A DNA stretch of 64,000 nucleotides, taken from positions 190,835,729 to 190,899,728 of the forward strand of contig OW386287.2 of assembly GCA_936432065.2 (NCBI GenBank), in the 5' to 3' direction. Position numbers and translations under genes: made by a program. Origin of the DNA: Rutpela maculata. Its lineage: Eukaryota > Arthropoda > Insecta > Coleoptera > Cerambycidae. Every line of letters begins with the position of its first letter. Within the stretch, counting starts at the first letter, position 1. Positions 11,491 to 23,908 of the stretch are shown one piece after another. The notes beneath the pieces were generated by a model. The model saw only the letters and a program-made list of their open reading frames with translations. It searched no databases and had not been told where the DNA came from.

Positions 11491-12599
11491 ATTTTCTCGT
11501 TAAATTATATACAGAGTGTCCCACTTATAACTCCAGGACCCATTTTATCGTCAACTAAAAGAGATATTTGAATTCTGTAAAAGGAATCCACTAGAATATA
11601 TAACTGACTTTAGTTTTAAGTCAAATGGTTATTTTACAAATTGAGGTATGCAGATTAGGAAAGTGGTTGTTTTGGTATTGCACTAGTTTCAATGATTTAA
11701 TTGACTGCCCACAATAAAGCCAGTACTCTAGCAGAGGTAAAGAGTGGGACGCCCCATCAAGAGAATCTATACATGATTGCTTGCTTCGCTCTCGCTTGCC
11801 GCTCTCACTTGCTCTTATTGCCATACCAAAACCAACACTTTTCGATTCTGTAGACGGCAGTGCCATAAAAAATTATTCGATCCCAGGAACCTTTAAATGA
11901 GGTGCATGTGATGCAGCATTACATTCAATGCAACTTTCATAATACAAAACATGTTCGAAAAATCACTGGTTCTCGAAATAATTGGATTTCAATATAATTT
12001 TTTCAAGTACCAAAAATCACATTTTGAAAAAGAATACATATCTCGGGACGTGCGATTAGTGATTTTGTGAGTAGTGAAAAGAGAAGTATCACAGATAAGT
12101 GTTGTTAATCTTTAACTTTTTATTTGTATCTGTTTTAATAAGAGTATGTTTTGTGGTATTGCATATTTTTTGCATTATAAATGTTATAATATAATGTTGA
12201 AAATCTAATTCAAACAACTTCCTTAGAAAATAATCTGAGAAGTGTTTATACATCCAAACCCTTGAAAATGTCGACCTCTGTCACCATTTTATGGTGGGCA
12301 ATAAATTATTAAAGTATGGCCGTGATATTCCTACGTAAACCCACAAAACTATATTTTTTTATCATACTAACATAACAACAATTAAGTGATATAGCTAATA
12401 TCTAATTAATATGGGTGATTAAATCTCTCAGTGCAAAGTGAAAAAAAGGGTGACAAAGACCGTTGTTAAGTGAAAAAATTCTACATAGAGTTGTACATAT
12501 TAGCACAACAGCCATAATAATCAAATGCGTTACTCTTAAAGCGTGGTCATATTTTCTTAGGTAAATTAACAAGTGAGGTTTTTCAGGTCAAAATTGCGC

Positions 12600-13340
12600 T
12601 CGCTGTTAAGTGAAAAATTCTACATTAAACTCTACACTAAAAATAGGGAGACCAGGTTACATGTGGAAAACAACAACCGAGAGGATCATGAACAAAACTG
12701 GCAAAGGACCAAACATATTGGGAAAGAAAAGCATGGGGAAAAATGAATTCCACAAAGAAATTGCAGCAATATATACTCTACCAGAACCAGAAACTGAGGA
12801 ATCACAAGACTTAGAAGAAAAAGATTTGTAGAAGCAGGAATACAAAAAGAGGAGCACAAACACTCCACGCATTTTACAAATACCTACAGATATATACTCT
12901 ACCAGAACCAGAACACAAAAAAGAGGAGCATAAACATTAAATATCACGAACACAATACGGTAACGCATTTCACAAACACCTACACTGTCCATCCCCCACT
13001 CCTGTACCATGTGTCATGTGGCTCTTGCTGCTGACAACAAGCATGACCCAAATCCAACCCAGCACCGGAAACTGAGGAATCAAAGCCAACCCAGCACCGG
13101 AAACAGAGGAATCAGAAGACTCAGAAAAAAAAGACTCGAAGAAGCAGAAACATAAAAAGAGGAGCATAAACAGGCAGAAGTCCAGAACCAAAAACACAAA
13201 AAAAGGGAGTTTAAACGCTCCCTCACGACACAATGCGGTAAAGCATCTCACAAATACCTTCACTTCCCATCCCACATTCCTTTACCATGCGCCATGTGGC
13301 TCCCGCTACTGGCAACAAGCATGACCTGGTAAATCAAACA
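12600..13340 (+). repeat. Degenerate tandem repeat with charged coding character
   Basis: Imperfect units share ctaccagaaccagaaactga, gaggagcacaaac, catttcacaaacacctac and ccatgtggctc..caacaagcatgacc. They recur near 12780, 12900, 13050 and 13180-13320. In one frame the units read PEPETEESQDLEEKDL and PAPETEESEDSEKKDSKKQ, a KE-rich motif. The 73-codon frame at 12610-12831 covers only one unit. Probably the decayed 3' part of a retroelement or a minisatellite; not recognised. Confidence 0.5.
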
Positions 13341-13421
13341 ATCAATCAAGTAGCAAACATCACATTTTTTTTACAAATGTAACCATATATCTTAATTTAT
13401 AGTATGAAATTTAGTCGAACA

Positions 13422-13912
13422 CAGGGTTGGAATAAAAAAGTTTTTTTTTCATTTTAAACAAAAAAACAGTTTTTTTTGTTTTGAACAGTTTTTTTTGTTT
13501 GAAACAGGTTTTTTTTTAAGTTATAAATGGTATGGTTAAAACGTTTAAAACTATATTCAACTAAAATTAAATGGTCTCAGTCACACTATGTCTGCTACTA
13601 CTAGTTGATATTTGATGGCGCTCTTAAACGGATTTTACAGCGCTCTGCAAATAAAATGCTCAGTTTAGCGCACGTGACCACTATATGGGAATTATTTATC
13701 GGAATGGACTATCATCGGCACTTTTCTTGCTTTTCCACAAACTCCAAAATAATACATTTATTTAAAACATCGAACTGTGTTTTAAACTATTTTAAACAGT
13801 TGTTTAAAACATAGTATTTTGTATTAAATATGTTTTAAATATTTGTTTGAAACACAGTGCGATGTTTTAAACACTTTGTTTAAAACATTTTGTTTTAAAC
13901 ATGCCAACCCTG
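13422..13912. mobile_element. hAT-type MITE with perfect 8-bp duplication
   Basis: The terminal inverted repeat CAGGGTTGG...CCAACCCTG is flanked on both sides by GTCGAACA (13414-13421 and 13913-13920). The interior is built of T-rich and TTTAAAC-rich repeats. An 8-bp duplication and a CAGGG end are hAT features. No transposase. Confidence 0.9.
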
Positions 13913-14613
13913 GTCGAACATATAACAAACATAACACAGAAATTGGTCACTACACAATAAACAGAAATGTTAAAATCTTTAATTTCCAAATAGCAGTTGC
14001 AGCCACCTTTGTGTTGTTTGAAAACATTAAGTAAACATTTATGTTTTGAAATAAATTTGTTCCATTATTACTATCTAAATCAGTCTGATTCATTATGAAA
14101 AATGTCCCAAAGGACTTAGGGCATGGCAGAAGATGCTAGGCTGCTAGAGGAGTAGGTTGCAGTTTCAGTCGAAACATCGATGCCATCAATTTGTAAAACA
14201 ATTCTGTACATTAAAAATTATATCGTTGTATAAGTTCAAATATCTCGAAAACCAGTGATTTTTCGAAAATTATTCGTATCATAATCGTCGTGTAGAATAC
14301 CCCATCACATGCAGTTCATTTCCAAGTTTCTGGGATCAAACAATTTCTTTGCATAGCAATGCTCTATACCTTAATTTGTAAAATAATCGTTTTTACTCAA
14401 AACGAAAATCATTTATATACTCTAGAGAATACCTTTTATGGAATTCCAATATCTGATTTAGTTATCGAGAAAATGGTACTGTATATCTAAAATAGGTATT
14501 TCAAGCTATATTTCAATTCAATAGAAAAAATATCCACTGCTTTGAAAATGGCATTCTCATGTCGAATATACAAATGTGAATAGTTAAAAAAAGGTTAGTA
14601 TACCGATGATAAG

Positions 14614-14794
14614 CAGTGGAGGAGCTATGACATAGCATCATTGTGCAATGCACAAGGGCCCAAACATGCAGGGTCTACATTTTTTGTTTCCGTGTATTCC
14701 GTTTTTTCAATAAACAAATATTTAAAACGTGGCTTGGGTACCAAAATCAATTTTCTGCACAAGGGTTCTACGACTTGCTCCTGCTCCGCCACTG
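14614..14794. mobile_element. Short hAT-like MITE
   Basis: It begins CAGTGGAGGAGC and ends GCTCCGCCACTG, giving imperfect inverted repeats. The flanks ATGATAAG and CTAGTAAG agree at 5 of 8 positions, as expected for an old 8-bp duplication. Confidence 0.65.
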
Positions 14795-15279
14795 CTAGTA
14801 AGATTTTCTTTTTTTGCCTCTTTGCAACTTGGGTAATTGGACGTTGTGGATAAGCTAGATATCACTAATCAATTTTAGCAAAATTAGGAGTTAATTAGTT
14901 TTCATATTAGGCCAACAAACAACTTTTGAAAGTAAAAAATTAATGAGTACCTAAAGATTACACTGCCATAATATTTTTATATCTTGTTTCCTTCATAGGT
15001 TATCAGTTTCTCCTCCAAGATCAAATGTCAAACAAAATAACAACAGAAACAAAATATATTCGCACACCTAGTCATGGCTGTTATCAGCAGACAACATTAA
15101 ATATATTACAGTCTGGATCTCTGTTTATAGTAAATAATATATTTCATTCAATTTACACAGGGTGCATCACGGTTATAGGCCTATTAGACGTATTAGAAGA
15201 ACTACAAATAATTTGAAGCTGAAAATGTAGGGAGAGGGGTTCTCACAGGTGCTCTATTTAATGAAAATAACGTCACATA

Positions 15280-17585
15280 TGTGACACTTCCAGTTATACC
15301 GAGAGTCGACATTAACTTCCTTATTTTATAAATGGCATGCCTTATTTCTTATGCCCGATTTGAATTCTATTCATTATTTTAAGGTAACTTTCAATATCAT
15401 TCCCTGTCTGAAAAACCAATAATTTTTGAGATATTTCGATTTTAATGAAATCTGATGCGAAAACCAATCCATAGTTGCAAATTAATAACGTTCACTATGG
15501 TAAATTTCAACAGCCAATTTTTCTTCCATATGTCTATGAGAGATGGAGCGTATGTGAGCTTAAGCTACAAATATCCCAAAATATGAGGTCCAACTTCGAC
15601 CTCCATTAAATCGCTTATTTCAAATGGAACATACTATATTTTCGCTTCCCCTCTTTTTTATTACCTATCAACCTATATGTACATTTCTTATAGCTAAAAT
15701 TTAAGGTTATTGGATTATTTAAAGTTATTTAGAAAAATGGTTAAATTAACATCAATATCGACAATAGTGTGCCATGAGAATACAGTAATTTACAATAATT
15801 TTGTGAAAGAATGACAGTAGATTCATTAAAGTTGCTTAACGTTCGTTAGGGATGGAAAAGGTTCGATTTATTTGTCTTCGGTAGTCTCTCTCCCTCTCTG
15901 GAAAAAAAAATTAAATATGTAGAAATACATGTATATAATATCAAATCATTTCCTACTGGGAGAAGAAAGTGATGATTCCATAACCTCGACTCAAAGTAGT
16001 GATCCAAAACCAACTAAAGAGAAAAATTTCTAGCATTTTTCTGTCTAAGTGAGCTACTGAACGCAGTATTAAAAACAGTATATTTATATATATATTAAAT
16101 CTTCAACAAAAACAATGCAACAAAACTTTGAGAACATTGATAAAAACAAGACAGTTTTGGATCACTAACTTCTGAGTGGATTGACCATCTTCTCCCAGTA
16201 GGAAATGATTTTTTCATACATGTATTTCCTACACATTCTAGTTTTTTTCCAGAGAGACAAATAAATCAAACTTTTTAGCATCTGACGAACTTTAAGCAAC
16301 TTTCATGAACCTACTGTGATTCTTTTACAAAATTATTGCAAATTACTGTATTCTCATGGCACTATTGCTCGCACTATTGTCAATATTGACGTATATTTAA
16401 CCATTTTTCGAAATAACTTTAAATAACTCAATAACCCCGTATATTTTAGCTATTGGAAATGTACACATAGGTTGAAAGGTAATAAAAGAGGCAAGCGAAT
16501 AGGTTTATAAAATATAGTATGTTCCATTTGAAATAAGAATTTGTCGAAGTTGGACCTCATTTTCCAGACACCCCGTATATTTTGGGGCATTTGTATCTCG
16601 ATTCCACATAAGCCCCATCTCTCATAGACATAAGGGAGAAAAATTGGTTATTGGAATTTACCATAGCGAACGTTATTAATTTTCAACTATGGGTTGGTTT
16701 TCGCATCAGACTTCATTAAAATCGAAATATTTCAAAAACAATTGGTTTTTACTTCCACATCCAGTGGAAGTATATTAACGACAAAAAAATTTTAAAAAAT
16801 TTTTATTGTTCAAATAGACTTAGAATGTCATGAAACGTCGAGATTTCAAGTTTGAGCAAAAAAAAAATTTGTCTGTCGGTCTGTAACTTTTTTTGTGTGC
16901 ACGTTTACTCTGGAACCGTTTGAGATATTGACTTGAAATTTGGTACACATATGTACTTTAACGAGATCTAGAACTAGATTATATTTTCATCTTGTTCTGT
17001 CGAAGGGTTGGGGGGTAAATTGGGGTAAATTTGGAGTAAATAGGTAAATCAAGCAGGTAAGAGTTCATAAAATTGATATTTAGTATAGACTAGAGAAGCT
17101 AAGGTCTAAAAAAAAATTTTGGCATTAGCCACCCCCATTACCACCCCCAACCCATTATTAAAGGGGATGAAAAAAAATGTGATTTAGTATGTGTACAAGA
17201 ACCAGAAACCTCAAAATATTTTTTTACTTTATCCACCCCCCCACTCCCACCCCCTGTCACCACCCCCACCCCACTACCGATGTGGGGTATCGTTTTATGG
17301 GTTTTTGGGGTAGCGGATTTCAAATATTATATTATTAAAGTTCCATAAACAATTATTTCCAGATACAAAATTTTTTCGTTGTGACTTGGATAGAAAATCC
17401 GGATGTGGAAGTAGTGATTCCTTGGGCAGCGGTTTTTAGATAGGGAATGATACTGAAAGATGTCTTAAAATAATGAATAGAATTCGAATCCGGCATAAAA
17501 AATAAGGCATGCCATTTAATATAAGAAAGTCAATATTAACTTCCGGTATAACCGGAAGTGTCACATACGTGACATTAATTTCATT
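15280..17585. mobile_element. Foldback element with about 0.8-kb arms
   Basis: The left arm from gtgacacttccagttatacc (15291) is mirrored by the right arm ending at about 17570. The apex is near 16080: gtgatccaaaacc at 16000 faces ggttttggatcac near 16155. The right arm is interrupted by the 0.69-kb insertion at 16751-17437, and the left arm preserves the uninterrupted site. Confidence 0.8.
16751..17437 (-). mobile_element. HINE/DINE-1-like element, copy 1
   Basis: Starts ACTTCCACATCCAG and ends CTGGATGTGGAAGT plus gattccttgggcagcgg and a T run. The first end contains a hairpin (ACTTCCAC..GTGGAAGT). The interior has a short GTCT-type microsatellite, a conserved block (gtttgagatattgacttga) and C-rich tracts. 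It sits in a T5 run: the intact foldback arm reads attggtttttc, and the filled site has the T run on both sides. Strand is given so that the hairpin end is 3'. Confidence 0.75.
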
Positions 17586-17999
17586 AAATGATACACACAC
17601 CTACAAATTTTAACTTTTATTTTGTATCGTTAACCAAAACCACTTAGTTGCATTATTTTGGTCCCAGCTACGTCTAACATAGTCATAAAAAAAATTTGTT
17701 GGCTCTAAAAATTGTAATAACTGACTTAACTGACATATTATGGTATAATATTAATAAAAAAAACAATTAATTACATCATGCGAAAAAATATTTGCCATTT
17801 TGATATATATTTCAAATACATGTTATATACTATACCGTGTGTGTAGTCGCGGGCTAGGCATGGGGAGAAGAATTACAACATCGCGCGTGCCAGCTGGCTG
17901 AAATGAAATAACAGAGCTGGAATGCTCCATCGACGGACGAATTTACGGCTGACGGTGTTGTCAAATCTCTCGCGCTACGTGAATGTACATGCCTAATGA

Positions 18000-19900
18000 G
18001 AAATTACACGCACGGTATATTATCCATCTTGTGCTTCTTAGCCTGTCTCTTATAAGCTACTTCTGGAGCATCTCTTATACATGTCCAACAGTAGTCTGCC
18101 AACATCGCAGAAGTCCATTTGCCCTAATATCTTTTTTCCATATTTTGAATATCCTGGTGGAATCTTTCTCCACGCTCATCACTTACTACACCACAGTTTT
18201 CTGGGAAGTAATCTAGGTGTCAATATAGAAAGTGGGACTTTTTTTTATTATTGAATTTTAACCCTGCTATAAATTGGTGACCCCGACGTGATAATCAAGC
18301 AAGAAATCTCTCTTAAAATCCTGGAAGATTAAAACTACAACTAGGCCTGATATTCCGCATGAGTCCAGATTCAGATTCGTAGACTTGGAACAATATTCTC
18401 CTAAATCAACTAGACGGCGAAGAGGCAAAACTTTATCCAGCAAGTGAACTGATCGCCACAGCATCCTAATTAAATTTCTGGTAGCAAGAAAGAAGATTCC
18501 CAACAAGGTCTCTATAGTTTTCTGCTCTTTTGTTACCGAGAAAGTGTGTTGCTAACATTTTAAAGGAATTCCAAACAGCTTTTTCATTATCTTCTAGAAT
18601 GTTGTCAAATTCAGCATCTTTGAAAAGGTTCTTAATTTGAGGACTCACAAAAATTCCCTCTTTAATTTTCGCATTACTAAGTCTGGGAAATTTTTGTTTT
18701 AAATAACTGAAAGCACGTCCTTCTCTGTCCATAGCATTTACCAAGTTTTTCATAAGCCCCAGTTTTATGTGGAGAGGTGGCAGTATTACCTTTTGTGAAT
18801 CAACTAATGGAATGTTAGCAACATTTTTTTCTCCTGGTTCAAAACCCAGTCTTGGCGGCCAAATTTTTCTTTTGTAATGTTCTAATCGCGCACGACTGTC
18901 AAACTCACAAAGAAAACAACAATATTTGGTATTCCCTTGCTGCATACCAAGTAAGATAGCTATCACTTTTAAGTATGCACAAATCTGCCACTTATACTTG
19001 TTATATTCTATAGTTTGTAGCAATACATTCATGTTACTGCAATTTTCCTTCATGTGGACAGCATGGGCGATTGGAATTGATAGCAATTTATTTCCATTGT
19101 GGAGTAACACAGCTTTTAGACTAAGTTTCGAGGCGTCAATAAAAAGTCTCCAGTCACTAGGATCATGGGGAATGTGTAAAGCACTCATTAAACCATCAAT
19201 GTCCTTGCAGGCAACCAAGTCATTTTCCATTTTGAAAAAAGGTATAAGATCTTTTTGACGACTTCGATACATGGAAACTTTAACATTTTCTTGTAGTACA
19301 TTCGATTGTTGTAAGTCTCCAGTGTTGAAGGTCTCTTATAAGATCACTTAATTCGTGTTGATTAATTTTGTGTGGTTCACCACCGGACACTTCGGCAGAG
19401 AAATCGGGATCTTGTGATGTTGATGGCTGGACTAAGTCGTCATCTACATTATCATCTGATTCTTCGTCAGAATCCAGGCTGTATTCTTGAGGATGATTAG
19501 GAATAGGTAGTTCATCACTATGGAGAACCGGGCGAATGGCAAATGGTAAATTGGGGTATTGTATTACCATCCTTTTTTTCTTGTTAATACCCTGTCTAAT
19601 AGGAAGTATTACGTAAAAATAACAATCGGTAACATGATCTGTAGGTTCTCGCCAGATCATGGGCACAGCAAAAGCCATTGAACGTCCTCTTCCACTTAGC
19701 CAACTGCAAAGATTGTTCGCACAATTGCTGCAACATATATGAGGTGCCCATTTTTTGTCTTCATCTCCAACTGTACAACCAAAATACAACTGGTACGCCT
19801 TCTTAATTTTGGTAGTAAAATTACGTTTTTGATGCACAAAAGTCACTTCACCACAAATATAACAAAAATTGTTAGGTATATTTACACGATCTCGTGGCAT
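18000..19900 (-). pseudogene. Decayed multicopy insect protein gene (function unknown)
   Basis: On the minus strand from about 19900 the frame starts MPRDRVNIPNNFCYICGEV, with two CxxC pairs in the first 60 residues and an Asp/Glu/Ser-rich linker, ending in LSDLIRDLQ. After a frameshift near 19325 it continues (SNVLQENVKVSMYRSRQK, DWRLFIDASKLSLKAVLLHN, CCFLCEFDSRA, PPLHIKLGLMK, FVSPQIKNLF) to about 18480. A 245-bp insertion follows, then HLDYFPENCGVVSDERGERF, FHQDIQNMEKRY, a stop in place of the next residue, and GKWTSAMLADYCWTCIRDA near 18020-18235. I recall this as a family repeated many times in insect genomes, probably spread by transposons. At least one frameshift, two stops and one insertion make it nonfunctional. 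Confidence 0.8.
18236..18480 (-). mobile_element. Insertion within the pseudogene, possibly an LTR-element scrap
   Basis: About 245 bp separates YQK (18480) from HFLY (18235) of the host pseudogene. On the plus strand it contains ttggtgaccccgacgtgat, which resembles sequence just downstream of the 5' LTR in some insect LTR retrotransposons. No LTRs or duplications were identified, so the assignment is weak. Confidence 0.35.
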
Positions 19901-20080
19901 ATTTTCAAAATAGCACTATTTACTTTTGAAAATGAACGCTTATCATGCACAAGGTACAAATACGACTACCTAAGAATGAATATTAGTTTTAGTGACAAAT
20001 AAACAGGTAGGGAGTTAGTATGTCTATTACTCGTAGAATTCTAATTCTACCTGTTATTTGTGATAGGACCACCCATAAAA

Positions 20081-20255
20081 CAGGGTTTATAAGGGGTCTA
20101 CACACAATCCAGCGGCAGGGAGCCAGCCTTGTCGGCATGCTTTGAACTCATTCGTAAAAGTGAACTGGTCTGCTAGAATTCCAATTATCTTCAAAGCGTA
20201 CCGACAATGTCGGGTCCCAGCAGCTGGATTGTCTGTAGACCCCTATACCTGCGTT
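20081..20255. repeat. Imperfect 170-bp hairpin
   Basis: Arms 20092-20147 and 20190-20244 are inverted (aggggtctacacacaatcc against ggattgtctgtagacccct; gtcggcatgctttgaa against ttcaaagcgtaccgac). It lies between the pseudogene and the right TIR. Confidence 0.75.
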
Positions 20256-21039
20256 ACACTTTATTACCTGTATTGGGAAAACCAGAGCCAACTTGAACTT
20301 TTGCTTTTTATATTGTTATTTAGCATGACGAAGTTACTAAGAATTTACTATTTTTACTTCCAATACATGTAGGCTGTAGAATAGTGAAACCCTTTTCCTA
20401 AATATTCAGCTTCAAATTATTTGTAGTATTTCTAAAACATCTAATAGGCCACTAACTGTGATGCACCCTGTATAACATATGTAATAGTATTTTAAACACG
20501 TTTCGAAAATGAATTTTTTTCGGCGAGTTCCACATGTGGAATGAGTGTGAAAAGATTTTTTTCAAACATGTTTACAATATTATTTCTATGACTGCAAGGA
20601 AAACAAACAATTTCATAAGTAAACAGATCAACCATTTTTAATTAACTTCTTTAAAAGTGATGTGGTTTGAAGACTTCAAAACTGATGTTTAGCTGTTAAA
20701 TGAGTCGGATGCTATGAACCTGAATAAGCTAGCCTACTTCATAAAATACAAATAAAAGGTGTCGGTTTTGTTTTCGACAGGACTGTGTGAAAAACATGAC
20801 AGTGCTGTGTTTTTTTAATTGTTGCATACACCGTGTGAAAAAAAACAGTTTCGAATCACGGTTACTGTGTGTCATTTTCGAAGGCAGTCGTGGAAAAAAT
20901 ATATACAAGAAATTAATACAATATATTGATTTTGTCAAAAAGTCAAACACCTAGTCTAGATATGTTCAATTCATAAAAAATAAATTAAATTTGCATTTAC
21001 TATTAGCAAGATTTGAAATCTATTTACATAATATATTAA

Positions 21040-22625
21040 GTACACAACTATATTAAAGTTGTTAAAAAATATTATTTTGGGCATTTAGCAGATAATTTTT
21101 ATGCAGCTAATATCTAATATTTAATATGAAAAAACAAGAAATTGCCCATTATTTATATATACTATTGATTTAAATTATGATCAAGCTAGGATATTAATAG
21201 GGCTAATCAATCATTCTGAAACTACAACAAAATATTATTTTCTGAAAAAGATTAATAAGAAACCTCTGTCCTTACAAGAAAGTCACTATTAATTAAAAAA
21301 ATATAGTAATACCATTAGCCCTACCCAGTAGATACTTCATACACATTTGTTACATTTCATAGCTAAGAATTATTAAAAAAATATCTTAATAAATAAAACA
21401 TTCTGTTCTAGTATCAAAGCTTGGATCAAAACATCTCAAGTCATCAAAAAGGTATCAAAATCTTTCATTTTTATCTGAAATCTTTAGGATGGCACATAAA
21501 CCATTTGAAATAAAATTAATATTACAAAAGAATCTCTGATGAAACTTATTTTTACTTCTACGTCCAGTGGAAGTATAGTAATGACAAAAAATTTTTTTTA
21601 AGTTTTTATTGTTCAAATAGGCTTAGAATCGAGCTTTTAAGTTTGAGCGAAAAAAAAATTTCTGTCTGTCGGTCTGTAACTTTTTTTGTGCGCACGTTTA
21701 CTCTAGAACCGTTTAAGATATTGACTTGAAATTTGGTACACATATGTACTTTAACGAGATATGGACCTAGATTATATTTTCATCTTGTTCTGCCGAAGGG
21801 TTGGGAGGTAAATTGAGGTAAATTTGGGGTAAATACGTAAATCAAGCAGTATTTAGTATATACAAGAGTATATACTAAATACCAATACTAAGGTCTCAAA
21901 AAAATTTTTGGCATTAGCCACCCCCACCCTATTATTAAAGGGGATGAAAAAAAAAAAAAAAAGAATGTGATTTAGTGTATGTATAAGAACCAGAAACCTC
22001 AAAATATTTTTTTACTTCATCTACCCCCCCTATCACAATCCACACCTCACTACCGATGTGGGGTATCGTTTTATGGGTTTTTGGGGTAGAGGATTTCAAA
22101 TATTATATTATTAAAGTTCCATAAACAATTATTTCCACATACAAAATTTTTTCGCTGTGAGTGACTTGGATAGAAAATCTGGATGTGGAAGTGGTGATTC
22201 CTTGGGCAGCGATTTTTTATGCAATTTTCAGATTATTTTGTAGAATTATTTGTATTGTTTTTTTTTAAATTTATCATATTTTGTTATACATGAAGTATCT
22301 ATTAGGTAGGGCTAGTGGTACCTACTAAATACTATATTTTTTTTAATTAGTAATAGCGACTTTCTCATAAGGGGAAGGTTTCTGATTGATCTCTTCCAGA
22401 GGCAATTGAATATTATATTTTCAAAGTGATGAGTCTTATTAATATACTAGAGTGACCAGAATTAATATTAACATATACATACTACATAGATTAGGTGATT
22501 TGTTGGTTTTTCATATGAAATTTAGGTGCAGTAAAGTTATCTGCTAGACGCCCAAAATCATTTTTTTCAATAACTATGAGAGCAGAGATAAAATATATAA
22601 TTCTTAAATATATTAAAGTTGATTT
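21040..22625. mobile_element. Foldback element with a Helentron-like element in its loop
   Basis: Left-arm blocks (gaaagtcactattaattaaa near 21285, ccctacccagtagatactt near 21325) are mirrored on the right (aagtatctattaggtaggg near 22290, ttagtaatagcgactttc near 22340). Further pairs extend to ttaaatatattaaagttg. The 0.66-kb insertion at 21554-22217 occupies the loop. No open frame of note. Confidence 0.65.
21554..22217 (-). mobile_element. HINE/DINE-1-like element, copy 2
   Basis: Same architecture as the copy at 16751, with a start variant ACTTCTACGTCCAGTGGAAG, a GTCT microsatellite near 21662, and an end GGATGTGGAAGTGG plus gggcagcga and a T run. Flanked by T runs on both sides. Confidence 0.75.
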
Positions 22626-22881
22626 AACAATAATTGGGAGCAAAGTTTGGGGCTCGGTTTGGGAGAACGCTTGAAAAAATTCCACTTCTAACAAAGATAT
22701 TTTAATTTTTTTTTATGCACTCACATTTACTTAATGTACATAGGGAACAAGTACAAATTTTAATATCAATAAAATTTTATTCTTTCTTCATTATAATAAC
22801 AGTTTTGATTACTATTTTAATTGAAATATGTTGCATTTAAGATAAAATTGAAAATGAAACAGTGCAATTTTATATATATAC

Positions 22882-23908
22882 GGTAAAACGAGCCTGATGT
22901 CAAGACATTCAGTCACGACGTGTAGTGACGTCAGTTAATTAATTTACTCCTGTCAGCGGCGTTGATTCACATTACGGCATTAAGCAATATTCAGAATATT
23001 TAAACATAGATTTATCCAACCTAAGGATGTACGGGAGATAAAAACGTTGACAAAAGTCGATAAATACTGAGATCTGAAAATGGACAGATGTTAAAGGCAT
23101 TTGCGGTTTTAAAACAAAGCTGCTATTAATTAACAACGGTTTGTAAAGGTTTTGTTGTAAATATTTACGAATTCGCAGTTATTATAACAAAAATGTTGTG
23201 AATTTTGTCCTTTTGGCCCTAAGGGTACCAAGTCTGCAACTGACAGAAGCAAAATTTTCCAAGAGTTATGGTTGTTTTTAAAGAAATTATCCACACGAAT
23301 GGTCGGTATGTCATTACCGATATTCATTAGTGATTTCGAATCAAATGATCGAAGTATTTTTCATCAAGTTAGATCGAGACACATGTTTTTCGACCTTTAG
23401 TTTATTGTAACTTAGAAATTGAATAGGCAATCGAGCCCAGGTTTTGCGATTAAGTACTTCGATAGTGTACCTACATGTATATGGAACATAAATCCACTCC
23501 GACTTTTGGTTTTTTAAATATAATAATAATAATGTGTTTATTATTTACTAAAAAAATATGTCTATAGCATTAAATAGTATACAATAAGGGGTACACAAAG
23601 AGCCATATATGTTAGGTAAAGTACCAATGCCACATATAAAACGAAATCCCAATATTACTATTTCCCATAGGAATGCATTTTAAAGTGATTGAAAATTCCT
23701 AGTTTTCTCTTCAATTATATAGACGAAAAATCTGGGCGTCTTAGAAACACAAACTTTACCAAGTTAAATAGATCTCTCCAGTACATCCTTACATATGAAT
23801 AAACACTGAAAACACTAATTTTATCATGCCGCTGACAAGAGTACTAAATAAATTATCTGATGTCACTACATGTGGTCATTGTGTGTCGTGACATCAGACT
23901 GGTTTTAC
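22882..23908. mobile_element. 1.0-kb non-autonomous DNA transposon with about 85-bp TIRs
   Basis: Ends GGTAAAAC...GTTTTACC. The inverted match continues inward through cctgatgtca, gtagtgacgtcag and tgtcagcggc on the left, and their complements near 23825-23900. No target duplication I trust and no transposase. Confidence 0.75.

Larger units (their letters stand above)
11515..14480. mobile_element. Large inverted repeat, arms at 11515-11990 and 14200-14480
   Basis: The right arm (aaaccagtgatttttcgaaa near 14250, then catcacatgcagttcattt and ttctgggatcaaacaat) is the reverse complement of the left arm (near 11960 back to 11890). The ends start near agagtgtcccacttataact. The 2.2-kb spacer holds the charged tandem repeat and a hAT MITE. 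The arms have diverged considerably. Confidence 0.5.
15158..20470. mobile_element. 5.3-kb TIR element carrying a decayed multicopy gene
   Basis: The ends start CAGGGTGCATCAC and match for about 75 bp in inverted orientation (15158-15232 and 20400-20470; shared block ctacaaataatttgaagctg). Inside, in order: a 2.3-kb foldback with a Helentron-like insertion in its right arm, a G+C-richer block at 17830-17990, a decayed insect multicopy gene (18000-19900, minus), and a hairpin at 20081-20255. Whether the gene or the foldback belongs to the original mobile unit is inferred from position only. No clean target duplication was found. Confidence 0.6.

Noticed and set aside
12657..13010. 117-codon minus-strand frame rich in Cys/Phe/Val
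   Set aside because: Antisense of the KE-rich tandem repeat; hydrophobic composition is a by-product.
14641..14853. 70-codon open frame
   Set aside because: Overlaps the ends of the short hAT-like MITE at 14614-14794; no domain.
18926..19258. 110-codon plus-strand frame
   Set aside because: Antisense shadow of the better-supported pseudogene on the minus strand.
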